6,220 nucleotides of DNA, taken from Pseudomonadota bacterium. GTDB lineage: Bacteria > Desulfobacterota > Anaeroferrophillalia > Anaeroferrophillales > Tharpellaceae. Shown in pieces: positions 1-6,110 of the stretch. The position numbers and the translations under genes were made by a program. The DNA lies in the NCBI GenBank assembly GCA_030641485.1, contig DAOWHJ010000156.1:1-6220 (forward strand). The letters are read 5' to 3'. The first letter of the stretch is position 1. Each line of letters begins with the position of its first letter. The notes below the pieces were generated by a model, which saw only the letters and a program-made list of their open reading frames with translations, was not told the origin of the DNA and made no database searches.

Positions 1-92
<92 letters not shown>

Positions 93-102
93 AATTTTTT
101 TT

Positions 103-140
103 AAGCCCCGATAGTCTAACGACTGTCGGGGCTTTTTTTT
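103..140 (+). terminator. Strong rho-independent terminator of the rRNA operon
   Basis: A 14-bp stem pairs 103-116 with 121-134, broken only by one T-G wobble (112/125), around the 4-nt loop TAAC. The stem core is GCCCCGA against TCGGGGC, and it runs into an uninterrupted T tract (133-140). The stem begins about 10 nt after the 5S end. A second T8 run (95-102) precedes the stem, so the opposite strand has A residues after the hairpin and the terminator is one-directional. This is the best-supported regulatory element in the window. Confidence 0.95.
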
Positions 141-152
141 GGGTTTGGTTTC

Positions 153-161
153 TGTTATAAT
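153..161 (+). promoter_or_regulatory. Extended -10 promoter candidate after the rRNA terminator
   Basis: The sequence TGTTATAAT is a perfect TATAAT hexamer (156-161) with the TG extension one base upstream. At a 17-bp spacing the -35 position falls in the T tract of the terminator, so there is no real -35 box; extended -10 promoters can work without one. A start near 168 would give a leader of about 490 nt before nadC, or a separate short RNA containing the 192-218 hairpin. Read from sequence only. Confidence 0.45.
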
Positions 162-191
162 GGTAAGGTAGCTTGTTTGAATTTTAAGTTA

Positions 192-218
192 GGTTGATGT
201 TGCTTTACAACATCAATC
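192..218 (+). other. Stable hairpin in the 5S-nadC spacer
   Basis: A perfect 9-bp inverted repeat (TTGATGTTG at 194-202, CAACATCAA at 208-216) encloses the loop CTTTA. In RNA it extends by a G-U and a G-C pair to 11 bp (192-218). No T tract follows, so it is not an intrinsic terminator. It lies about 25 nt after the predicted start of the 153-161 promoter and would form near the 5' end of that transcript. An ATG (197) opening a 24-codon frame lies inside the 5' arm. The function is unknown. Confidence 0.5.
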
Positions 219-647
219 GACTGAGTGGAGATGATGTCATAAAGTATAGTGAAAATAGAGAACCAGCTTAAGTAGATAGGACAAAATAGTGATTGCAGTG
301 AATTTGTATTTTGTTACCCTTTTGTTCAACCTGTTTTTTCACTTAATAGTTGACTTTTTGTGGTTGTTGAGGCAGATACCGCTTTTTCGAGATAAGTGTA
401 TATTGAGGAAAGAGGGAGCCTTGAAGTGATAACCCTGCTTGATGTGGGGGCCGAGTTTTACTCTGTTCCCGGTTCTTGAAAGTAAAGCGGAGTTTACCTT
501 CAATTGTTATAACTTTTAAGTATTTGATTTTAAGTGCTTAATCGAGAAGAGGTTACGCTGAATATTTATGGTTTGTTGTTTTTTTGGTTTTGCCAAACTT
601 GATGCTTTCGTGAAAAGTAATGGTTTTTTGCGACGCTATTAAACTAT

Positions 648-652
648 AGGAG
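648..652 (+). promoter_or_regulatory. Ribosome binding site of nadC
   Basis: AGGAG lies 6 nt before the ATG at 659. It fixes that ATG as the start of nadC and is the strongest Shine-Dalgarno sequence directly ahead of a recognised gene in the window. Confidence 0.8.
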
Positions 653-658
653 TAGTTT

Positions 659-1495
659 ATGTTTGCGACTGAGAAGTTGATTAAGATGGCCTTGGAGGAG
701 GATTTAGGCTCCGGTGATGTGACAACCTTGTCAACCGTGCCGCCTGGGACTATGGCGCGAGCTCTGATCAAGGTTAAGCAAGAGTGTGTTGCATCGGGGA
801 TTCAGGTTTTAGGTCTGGTCTTTCGTACTCTTGATCCTTCACTCAAGATTGAAGCCCGGGCTGGAGATGGGGATCGTCTCAAGGTTGGTGACCCTTTGAT
901 GGCTATAACCGGCAACGTCATTTCAATTCTTATGGCCGAAAGGGTGGCACTGAATTTTGTTCAGCGTCTTTGTGGGATTGCAACCTTAACTTCACAGTTT
1001 GTGTCTGAGATTGAGGGCTATAGTGCCGAGATCGTTGATACCAGAAAGACAACCCCGGGTTGGCGTTCTCTGGAAAAATATGCAGTTCAGGTTGGTGGTG
1101 CACGTAATCACCGGCATGGTCTTTTTGATGGTATTTTGATCAAGGATAACCATATTCGTGCTGCTGGAACCGTGACAAATGCGGTGAGTCATGCTCAAAG
1201 CATGGCTCCGCATGGTTTGAAAATTGAGGTTGAGGCGGCTGATTTTGACCAGGTTAAAGAGGCGGCGTTAGCCGGGGCTGATATTATTTTGCTGGACAAT
1301 ATGAGTTCCGAGCAGTTGCGCGAAGCGGTAACTTTTATCAGGGCCGAGTATCCGGCAATTAAACTTGAGGCCTCTGGTAGAATTGTTTTGGAAAATGTGG
1401 CACAGGTTGCCGCCTGTGGGGTTGATTTTATCTCGGTCGGTGCTTTAACTCACTCTGCACCAGCAATAGATATAGCCCTTGATTTGGTTTCGTGA
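659..1495 (+). CDS. nadC: Nicotinate-nucleotide pyrophosphorylase (quinolinate phosphoribosyltransferase)
   Basis: This cytoplasmic enzyme converts quinolinate and PRPP to nicotinate mononucleotide, CO2 and pyrophosphate, the last step of de novo NAD precursor synthesis. At 278 aa it has the family's usual length. The N-terminal domain opens with EEDLGSGDVT (13-22) and carries AERVALNFVQRLCGIAT (93-109). The barrel domain has DTRKTTPG (127-134), NHRHGL (150-155) and LIKDNHI (160-166), which hold the basic residues that bind both substrates. EVE (190-192), DNMS (213-216), LEASG (236-240) and SVGALTHS (259-266) complete the active-site set. The ATG is supported by AGGAG 6 nt upstream and by the conserved start of the fold. 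It is the first gene of the nadC-birA-coaX operon, and its stop overlaps the birA start. No nadA or nadB lies in the window. No NAD-related regulatory site was recognised upstream. Confidence 0.97.
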   Translation: MFATEKLIKMALEEDLGSGDVTTLSTVPPGTMARALIKVKQECVASGIQVLGLVFRTLDPSLKIEARAGDGDRLKVGDPLMAITGNVISILMAERVALNFVQRLCGIATLTSQFVSEIEGYSAEIVDTRKTTPGWRSLEKYAVQVGGARNHRHGLFDGILIKDNHIRAAGTVTNAVSHAQSMAPHGLKIEVEAADFDQVKEAALAGADIILLDNMSSEQLREAVTFIRAEYPAIKLEASGRIVLENVAQVAACGVDFISVGALTHSAPAIDIALDLVS

Positions 1496-2256
1496 TAGAC
1501 CCTTTTATGACTCCGTGGGGGAGTCATGTTTTATCTTTTGCAAGCTTGGATTCAACTAGCCGATACCTCTGGCGGCAAGCGGAGGCCGGGGCCCCGCTTG
1601 GGACGGTTGTGGTTGCTGATGAACAGCTTTCAGGTCGCGGTCGCCGGGGTCGACAATGGCACTCTCCTGCCGGCTTAAACCTCTACTTTTCAGTGCTTCT
1701 ACGACCCTCGGTCAAGCTTGAGAAGGTACCGCAATTCGCATTGGTGGCTGTTGCTGCTTTGTGGCAGGCGTTGAGAACTGAGTGTTCTGGCCTGACCATT
1801 AAATGGCCTAACGACCTCTTTTGTCGTGGATTAAAGCTTGCCGGCATCCTGTCTGAAATGAAACCTGGTGCAGGTTCGGCTGAATTTGTGATCATCGGGA
1901 TCGGGCTCAATGTTAATGCCGGAATTATAGATTTCCCCTTAGAGTTGCGTGAGCAAGTAACCTCTTTAAGTTGCGAATGTCAAAAGACTTTTGTTCTTGG
2001 TTTGCTGTTGGAGAGTGTGCTTAAGGAGCTTGCAGTTTTTACAGAAATTTTTTATAGCGAGGGCCTGGGTGGTTCAATCTGTGATCTGATTAATCACAAC
2101 TTTTACCTGGCGGAAAGGGATATAGTAATTCAATCTGGGGCGCAATCAATTCCATGCCGGGCGCATTCGATTGATGATAGTGGTGGTCTGGTCGCGACTG
2201 TTGCGGATGGCAGCAAGGTTTCCTTTAATGCCGGTGAAGCCCAGCTTGTAAAATAG
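1492..2256 (+). CDS. birA: Biotin--[acetyl-CoA-carboxylase] ligase, catalytic type without HTH domain
   Basis: This enzyme activates biotin with ATP to biotinyl-5'-AMP and transfers it to the acceptor lysine of biotin-dependent carboxylases. The biotinyl-AMP loop GRGRRGRQW is at residues 48-56, KWPNDL at 104-109, the catalytic-lysine segment KLAGILSE at 115-122, and GIGLNVN at 136-142. A small C-terminal SH3-like domain covers about 205-254. The protein has 254 aa and starts almost directly with the catalytic domain, so the DNA-binding winged helix of E. coli-type BirA is absent. It is therefore expected to be a ligase only, not a repressor of biotin genes. The start is GTG (1492), whose last two bases are shared with the nadC TGA, giving a 4-nt overlap and probable translational coupling. 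An in-frame ATG at 1507 is an alternative. Neither start has a clear Shine-Dalgarno sequence. Confidence 0.95.
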   Translation: MIDPFMTPWGSHVLSFASLDSTSRYLWRQAEAGAPLGTVVVADEQLSGRGRRGRQWHSPAGLNLYFSVLLRPSVKLEKVPQFALVAVAALWQALRTECSGLTIKWPNDLFCRGLKLAGILSEMKPGAGSAEFVIIGIGLNVNAGIIDFPLELREQVTSLSCECQKTFVLGLLLESVLKELAVFTEIFYSEGLGGSICDLINHNFYLAERDIVIQSGAQSIPCRAHSIDDSGGLVATVADGSKVSFNAGEAQLVK

Positions 2257-2280
2257 CATATCAATATTAGGAACTTAAAA

Positions 2281-3051
2281 ATGTTAGTAGTAATTGATGT
2301 TGGTAACACACATATTGTTTTAGGGCTCTATCGGGAAAATGAGTTACTTGATAACTGGCGCATCTCGACTTTGCCAGAACGGACTCGGGATGAGTATATT
2401 ATTTTGGTGCAGGAGTTTTTACGTTCTGTCGGGGCAGATCGTAAAGAGGTTAACGGAATGATGATCTCCTGTGTTGTGCCCTCAGTACTAAATGAACTGC
2501 TGGGTCTTGCGAATAAATATTTTCATTTTAGTCCCTTTGTCGTTGGGCCCGGGATCAAGACCGGGCTACCGATTCTGCTCGACAATCCCCGCGAGGTTGG
2601 AGCTGATCGGATAGTCAATGCGGTGGCCGCTTATCAGAAGCATAAAAAAGCGATGGTAATTATTGATTTTGGTACAGCCACCACATTTGATTGTGTCTCG
2701 GCAAAGGGTGAATACCTAGGCGGGGTTATCGCTCCGGGAATGAATATTGCGATGGAAGCACTCTGTGCCCGGGCTTCTAAACTTCCTTTGGTTGAACTTC
2801 GGCGCCCGAAAGAGGTGGTTGGTAAGAATACTGTTCACTGTATGCAGTCAGGTATAGTTTATGGTTATCTTTCCTTGGTTGAGGGTTTGATTGCCCGAAT
2901 TAAGGATGAGCTTGATAAGGATCTTTTAGTGGTTGCCACTGGGGGCCTGGCTCGGGTGGTTGAGCGCGAGATTGATGTTATTGATGAAGTTGATGAATTT
3001 CTCACTCTGGAGGGTCTTAAATACCTCTACGAATTGAATAATGGTGATTAG
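2281..3051 (+). CDS. coaX: Type III pantothenate kinase
   Basis: The enzyme phosphorylates pantothenate with ATP, the first committed step of coenzyme A synthesis. It belongs to the ASKHA fold, unlike the CoaA or PanK-II types. Visible motifs are the N-terminal phosphate loop DVGNTHIVLGLY (6-17), the pantothenate region GPGIKTGLPI (89-98), EVGADR with the likely catalytic Asp (105-110, D109), the second nucleotide-binding loop DFGTATTFD (129-137), GGVIAPG (147-153) and ATGG (219-222). Its 256 aa match the family length, and no truncation is seen. The ATG is preceded by AGGA (2269-2272) at 8 nt, and the gap from birA is 24 nt, so it is probably co-transcribed with birA and nadC. birA-coaX adjacency is familiar to me from other bacteria. 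Type III kinases are generally known to resist CoA feedback and to need a monovalent cation. Confidence 0.97.
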   Translation: MLVVIDVGNTHIVLGLYRENELLDNWRISTLPERTRDEYIILVQEFLRSVGADRKEVNGMMISCVVPSVLNELLGLANKYFHFSPFVVGPGIKTGLPILLDNPREVGADRIVNAVAAYQKHKKAMVIIDFGTATTFDCVSAKGEYLGGVIAPGMNIAMEALCARASKLPLVELRRPKEVVGKNTVHCMQSGIVYGYLSLVEGLIARIKDELDKDLLVVATGGLARVVEREIDVIDEVDEFLTLEGLKYLYELNNGD

Positions 3052-3059
3052 TGCCTTGC

Positions 3060-3091
3060 AATAAGAGTCACTTATTTGCGGGTTTACCCGC
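3060..3091 (+). terminator. Two tandem small hairpins after coaX, possible weak terminator
   Basis: AATAAG (3060-3065) and CTTATT (3071-3076) form a 6-bp hairpin with a 5-nt loop. Immediately after it, GCGGGT (3078-3083) and ACCCGC (3086-3091) form a compact GC-rich hairpin. It is followed by only three T residues and then AGCTGCTT, so the U tract is poor. It lies 8 nt after the coaX stop and 9 nt before the -35 box of the next gene, the right place for an operon end. Partial or rho-assisted termination is plausible. Confidence 0.4.
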
Positions 3092-3100
3092 TTTAGCTGC

Positions 3101-3129
3101 TTGACACTCTTCGGTTAACATGATATCAT
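3101..3129 (+). promoter_or_regulatory. Sigma-70 promoter of the Rrf2 regulator gene
   Basis: A consensus TTGACA (3101-3106) is followed after exactly 17 bp by TATCAT (3124-3129), one mismatch from consensus, with the extended -10 dinucleotide TG at 3121-3122. Transcription would begin near 3136, leaving a leader of about 50 nt before the ATG at 3186. This is the best -35/-10 pair found in the window and separates the regulator gene from the cofactor operon. Confidence 0.75.
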
Positions 3130-3136
3130 TGGTTAA
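3113..3136. promoter_or_regulatory. Candidate operator overlapping the -10 box
   Basis: The perfect 10-bp palindrome ATGATATCAT (3120-3129) covers the -10 hexamer and is flanked by two copies of GGTTAA (3113-3118 and 3131-3136). Rrf2 regulators commonly bind dyad sites within their own promoters, so autoregulation is a reasonable inference. The site does not match the IscR or NsrR consensus sites that I know, and an AT-rich palindrome can arise from the promoter itself. A second dyad, AAGATT/AATCTT (3135-3140 and 3159-3164), lies in the leader. Confidence 0.3.
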
Positions 3137-3185
3137 GATTGTATAGTTAATGGGTATTAATCTTTAGACTGGGGATGTTAGTCCA

Positions 3186-3614
3186 ATGAAATTAACCAGA
3201 GCGTCAGATTATGCGATTCGTGGGGTTGTTTATATGGCAATGCAGCCGGAAGGTGTAATTGTTGTAATCCCCGAGGTTGCCCGAGAAATGGATGTGCCAG
3301 TTGGGTTTCTCGCACGAATCTTTCAGAGTCTGAGTCGAGCCGGAATTGTAATTTCTCATCGCGGTAAAAAAGGTGGCTATTCTATGGCGAGAAAGCCTGA
3401 AACCGTGACTCTTTGTGACGTAGTTGAAGCGGTTGAGGGTGACATTAAACTCAACCTCTGTCTTGATGGCTACAACGCTTGTGACCGAATGGGATTCTGT
3501 GCAATTCGTCAAGAACTGGCCAAGGTTCAGGAAGATTTAGTCAATAGTTTGAGGAAAACCAACTTTGCCGCTCTTGCAGTTCAGGAACAGCAACACCGGA
3601 ACTCACTTACATAA
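3186..3614 (+). CDS. Rrf2-family transcriptional regulator, probable Fe-S sensor
   Basis: This 142-aa protein has the usual Rrf2 length and opening (MKLTRASDYAIRGVVYMA). A winged helix covers about residues 1-70, with the recognition region FLARIFQSLSRAGI (41-54) and the wing signature SHRGKKGGYSMAR (57-69). C92, C99 and C105 (spacing C-X6-C-X5-C) match the cysteine cluster that binds [2Fe-2S] or [4Fe-4S] in IscR and NsrR; C77 is an extra cysteine. A dimerisation helix follows (about 105-125). The ATG has GGGGAT (3171-3176) 9 nt upstream. The gene has its own promoter and seems monocistronic. No isc, suf or nitrosative-stress gene adjoins it, so I do not assign IscR, NsrR or another named type. 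A sensor of Fe-S status, oxidative stress or NO is the inference. Confidence 0.93.
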   Translation: MKLTRASDYAIRGVVYMAMQPEGVIVVIPEVAREMDVPVGFLARIFQSLSRAGIVISHRGKKGGYSMARKPETVTLCDVVEAVEGDIKLNLCLDGYNACDRMGFCAIRQELAKVQEDLVNSLRKTNFAALAVQEQQHRNSLT

Positions 3615-6110
3615 TTAACTATTGACAATTTTTTGTAATTTTTCAAGTATTGTCAGGGCCTTGATCGGGGTTGTTCGGTTGAGGTCCTGTTTTTTTATGA
3701 GCTCGTTTAGGGTTTCGGCTTTGTCGTTTGCGATTATTTTCTCTGACGTTGGCGATGGTTCAAGCAGGGGGAGATAGCCACTCTTGAGCCCATTAGTTCT
3801 GCTGCTCAAAACACTCTTTCCGGTCATCCGCAGGTTTTCTCCACCCGGTATCTCAGCTGCCTCCAAGTTTTCCAAAATCTCTTTCGCCCGTATTAATACG
3901 GGCTCCGGGATGCCAGCCAGCTTTGCGACCTCAATCCCGTAACTATGATTGGTTGCCCCTTTGATAATCCGGCGCAGGAATGTAATGCCATCGTCACGTT
4001 GTTGGACCGCGACATTGTAATTTGCAATTCTAGGTTTGATCAGCTCAAGTTCAGTAAGTTCATGGTAGTGAGTGGCGAAGAGGGTTAAGCTGCCGGAATT
4101 TTCATGAATCTCTTCCGCAATAGCCCAGGCCAGGCTCAGGCCGTCAAAGGTGCTGGTTCCGCGACCGATTTCATCTAATATGATTAGACTTTTTGAGCTT
4201 GCTTGATGGAGGATTCGGGCCGTTTCAGTCATTTCCACCATGAAGGTTGAGAGCCCTCGTCCCAGGTTGTCTGAGGCGCCGACCCTCGTAAAGATATGGT
4301 CAAAGATGCTTACGCGGGCACTTGCGGCCGGGATAAAAGAGCCCATCTGGGCCATCAGCACAAAAAGTCCATTTTGGCGCATGAAGGTTGATTTTCCCGA
4401 CATGTTGGGACCTGTTATAATCCATAATTGTTCATTTTTATCATTCAATGAGGTGTTATTGGGGACAAAATTTTCAGTTAGGGTCTCAATTACCGGATGA
4501 CGGCCCTCATTGATTTCAAGTTGCTGCTTGTCCGTGATGATTTCGGGGCGGCAGTAGTGGTGTTCGTCAGCGACATCGGCGAGCGCACTTAAAACATCAA
4601 AAAGGGTTAGGCGCAGGGCCGATTCATGAATCTCTTTCAGTTTTAGGCAAGCCTGATCACGCAGTTTGAGAAAAAGGTCGTGTTCAATTAAGTTGATTTT
4701 TTCCTGGGCCCCTAAGATTTTTTCTTCATACTCTTTCAACTCTTCCGTTATAAAGCGGTCGGCATTGGTTAAGGTCTGGCGCTTTACATACTCATCTGGA
4801 ACTTGTTCAAGATTTCTCTTAGTGATCTCTATATAGTAGCCAAAAACCCGGTTGAAACGGACTTTGAGTCCGTTGATGCCGGTTCTTTCTTTCTCTTTTT
4901 TCTCATATTCAATAAGCCACTGTTTGCCGTTTTTACTGATTGCACGCAACTCGTCAAGTTGGGCGTTAATACCATCGCGGATAATTTGGCCGGTGGTGAT
5001 TAGGACCGGCTGGTCATCAAGTAGGGTTGCGGTGATGGTTTCAGTGAGCTCCTTAAGGTCATGCAGGTCGTTTAAGGCGCGATTTATCAGAGCCGGTTGC
5101 AGAGGCAGGTTGGTGAGGAGTCTCTTTATTTCAGGGATAAGGTTCAATGAATCCTTCAAGCTTAAAAGATCACGGCCGGTGGCTCGACCTGCCGCTAAGC
5201 GGCCCGCAAGGCGATCGAGATCATAGAGTTTTTTTAAGTGGCCCATGAGTTCAAGTCGACAGCGTTTCTCCTCAAACAGAATCTCAACCGCATCAAGACG
5301 CTGCTCGATAAGTTGTTGGTCAAGTAGCGGGAATAGGAGCCACTCTTTTAACTGGCGACTGCCCATGCTGGTTTGACAGCGATCCAAGACCCCGATCAGA
5401 CTTCCCGCTTTACTCCGTTCCTGGATGGTGCAAAGTAGTTCCAAGTTCAAGATGACGTTGCGGTCGATCTGCATGAAATTGCCGGGTCGATAGACGGTTA
5501 GAGATTGGATATGATTTAAATCAGTATTATTCTGGGTCTCTTTGGCATAAGCTAAGGCGGTTCCTGCGGCTTCAATGCCAATGCTTAGGTGTTGGCCCCC
5601 GAAACCATCAAGACCAATAGTGCCAAAGTGTTGACAGAGTAGTTCCAGGCTTTGCTCTTTAGAGAGTGCATCACTTTTTGGGCGCAGGGTGAAATGGGCC
5701 CGGTTGAACTGTTCTTTGATCTCCTGCTGCCACTCAGCTTCACGGCCGTTTTTGGGGGATGGTAAAAGAATTTCGGTCGGTTCATTACGTCCGAGTTCAT
5801 CAAGTAGGGCCTCTAAATCAACGAGTTCGGTGACCTTGAATTTGCCGGTACTGACATCGAGCAGGCTGAGGCCGCCAAGGAAATTTTTTTTCGGTTGAAA
5901 AGTGATGGCGGCAAGAAAATTATCTTGTTCAGGGGCTAGGGTCTCACTCTCAAGATTGACCCCTGGAGTGACAATTTTGGTGACCTCCCGGCGCACCAGC
6001 CCTTTGGCTTGTTTGGGGTCTTCAACCTGGTCACAGACAACAACTTTATGGCCAGCGTTAACTAGGGTGGCGATATAGCCGGTCGCGGCATGGTGGGGAA
6101 AGCCGCACAT
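3615..6110 (-). CDS. mutS: DNA mismatch repair protein MutS, N-terminus interrupted and cut by the window edge
   Basis: MutS recognises mismatches and small loops in DNA and uses ATP to recruit MutL. The intact reading from the internal ATG at 6110 has 831 codons. It holds the rest of the mismatch-binding domain (from MCGFPHHAATGYI), the connector, the lever and clamp helices (about 225-515), and the ATPase: Walker A TGPNMSGKST (566-575), STFMVEMTE (621-629), Walker B LDEIGRGTSTFDG (645-657), ATHYHEL (679-685) and SYGIEVAKLAGIP (723-735). A C-terminal helical tail ends in ALTILEKLQKIV. All ATPase motifs are complete. The Met at 6110 is not the real start: homology continues upstream (TLTSRNKKDDNAIP precedes it), and about 65-70 N-terminal residues, including the Phe-X-Glu mismatch wedge, belong before it. 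That part is damaged or outside the window. The stop abuts that of the convergent Rrf2 gene. Confidence 0.95.
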   Translation of the reverse strand: MCGFPHHAATGYIATLVNAGHKVVVCDQVEDPKQAKGLVRREVTKIVTPGVNLESETLAPEQDNFLAAITFQPKKNFLGGLSLLDVSTGKFKVTELVDLEALLDELGRNEPTEILLPSPKNGREAEWQQEIKEQFNRAHFTLRPKSDALSKEQSLELLCQHFGTIGLDGFGGQHLSIGIEAAGTALAYAKETQNNTDLNHIQSLTVYRPGNFMQIDRNVILNLELLCTIQERSKAGSLIGVLDRCQTSMGSRQLKEWLLFPLLDQQLIEQRLDAVEILFEEKRCRLELMGHLKKLYDLDRLAGRLAAGRATGRDLLSLKDSLNLIPEIKRLLTNLPLQPALINRALNDLHDLKELTETITATLLDDQPVLITTGQIIRDGINAQLDELRAISKNGKQWLIEYEKKEKERTGINGLKVRFNRVFGYYIEITKRNLEQVPDEYVKRQTLTNADRFITEELKEYEEKILGAQEKINLIEHDLFLKLRDQACLKLKEIHESALRLTLFDVLSALADVADEHHYCRPEIITDKQQLEINEGRHPVIETLTENFVPNNTSLNDKNEQLWIITGPNMSGKSTFMRQNGLFVLMAQMGSFIPAASARVSIFDHIFTRVGASDNLGRGLSTFMVEMTETARILHQASSKSLIILDEIGRGTSTFDGLSLAWAIAEEIHENSGSLTLFATHYHELTELELIKPRIANYNVAVQQRDDGITFLRRIIKGATNHSYGIEVAKLAGIPEPVLIRAKEILENLEAAEIPGGENLRMTGKSVLSSRTNGLKSGYLPLLEPSPTSEKIIANDKAETLNELIKKQDLNRTTPIKALTILEKLQKIVNS

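Larger units (their letters stand above)
141..658. other. Long spacer between 5S rRNA and nadC, no convincing gene
   Basis: This stretch of about 500 bases has stops in every forward frame at short intervals, a lower GC content than the flanking genes, and no tRNA, rRNA or riboswitch that I recognise. It contains an extended -10 site (153-161), a long hairpin (192-218), a purine-rich Shine-Dalgarno-like run (405-418) before a 17-codon GTG frame (426-479), a small hairpin with GTAAA/TTTAC arms (482-497), the palindrome GTTATAAC (506-513), a TTTGG/CCAAA hairpin (583-597), and the nadC ribosome binding site. TTTTAAGT occurs three times (182-189, 514-521, 528-535), but in AT-rich DNA this may be chance. 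A non-coding RNA or a long leader of the nadC operon is possible; nothing proves either. Confidence 0.6.

Noticed and set aside
340..410. TTGACT (350-355) as the -35 box of a nadC promoter
   Set aside because: No acceptable -10 hexamer lies 16-18 bp downstream; the nearest good match, TATATT at 399, is much too far away.
420..500. tRNA, 6S RNA or riboswitch in the GC-richer patch of the spacer
   Set aside because: No cloverleaf or T-arm motif fits, the 6S closing stem and bubble are not visible, and no known aptamer core was recognised.
553..771. Minus-strand 72-codon open frame across the nadC start
   Set aside because: It overlaps the nadC ribosome binding site and 5' end, has no family resemblance and low-complexity content; nadC on the other strand is certain.
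3204..3512. Minus-strand 102-codon open frame inside the Rrf2 gene
   Set aside because: It is a shadow of the well-supported Rrf2 coding region, with no recognisable domain.
3623..3655. Inverted repeat TGACAAT/ATTGTCA near the mutS stop, considered as a bidirectional terminator
   Set aside because: The arms are only 7 bp and AT-rich, the loop is 19 nt and no T tract follows either arm; it lies in mutS codons.
4852..5226. Plus-strand 124-codon open frame inside mutS
   Set aside because: It lies wholly opposite conserved MutS lever and clamp codons and its Arg/Ser-rich content is typical of an antisense shadow.
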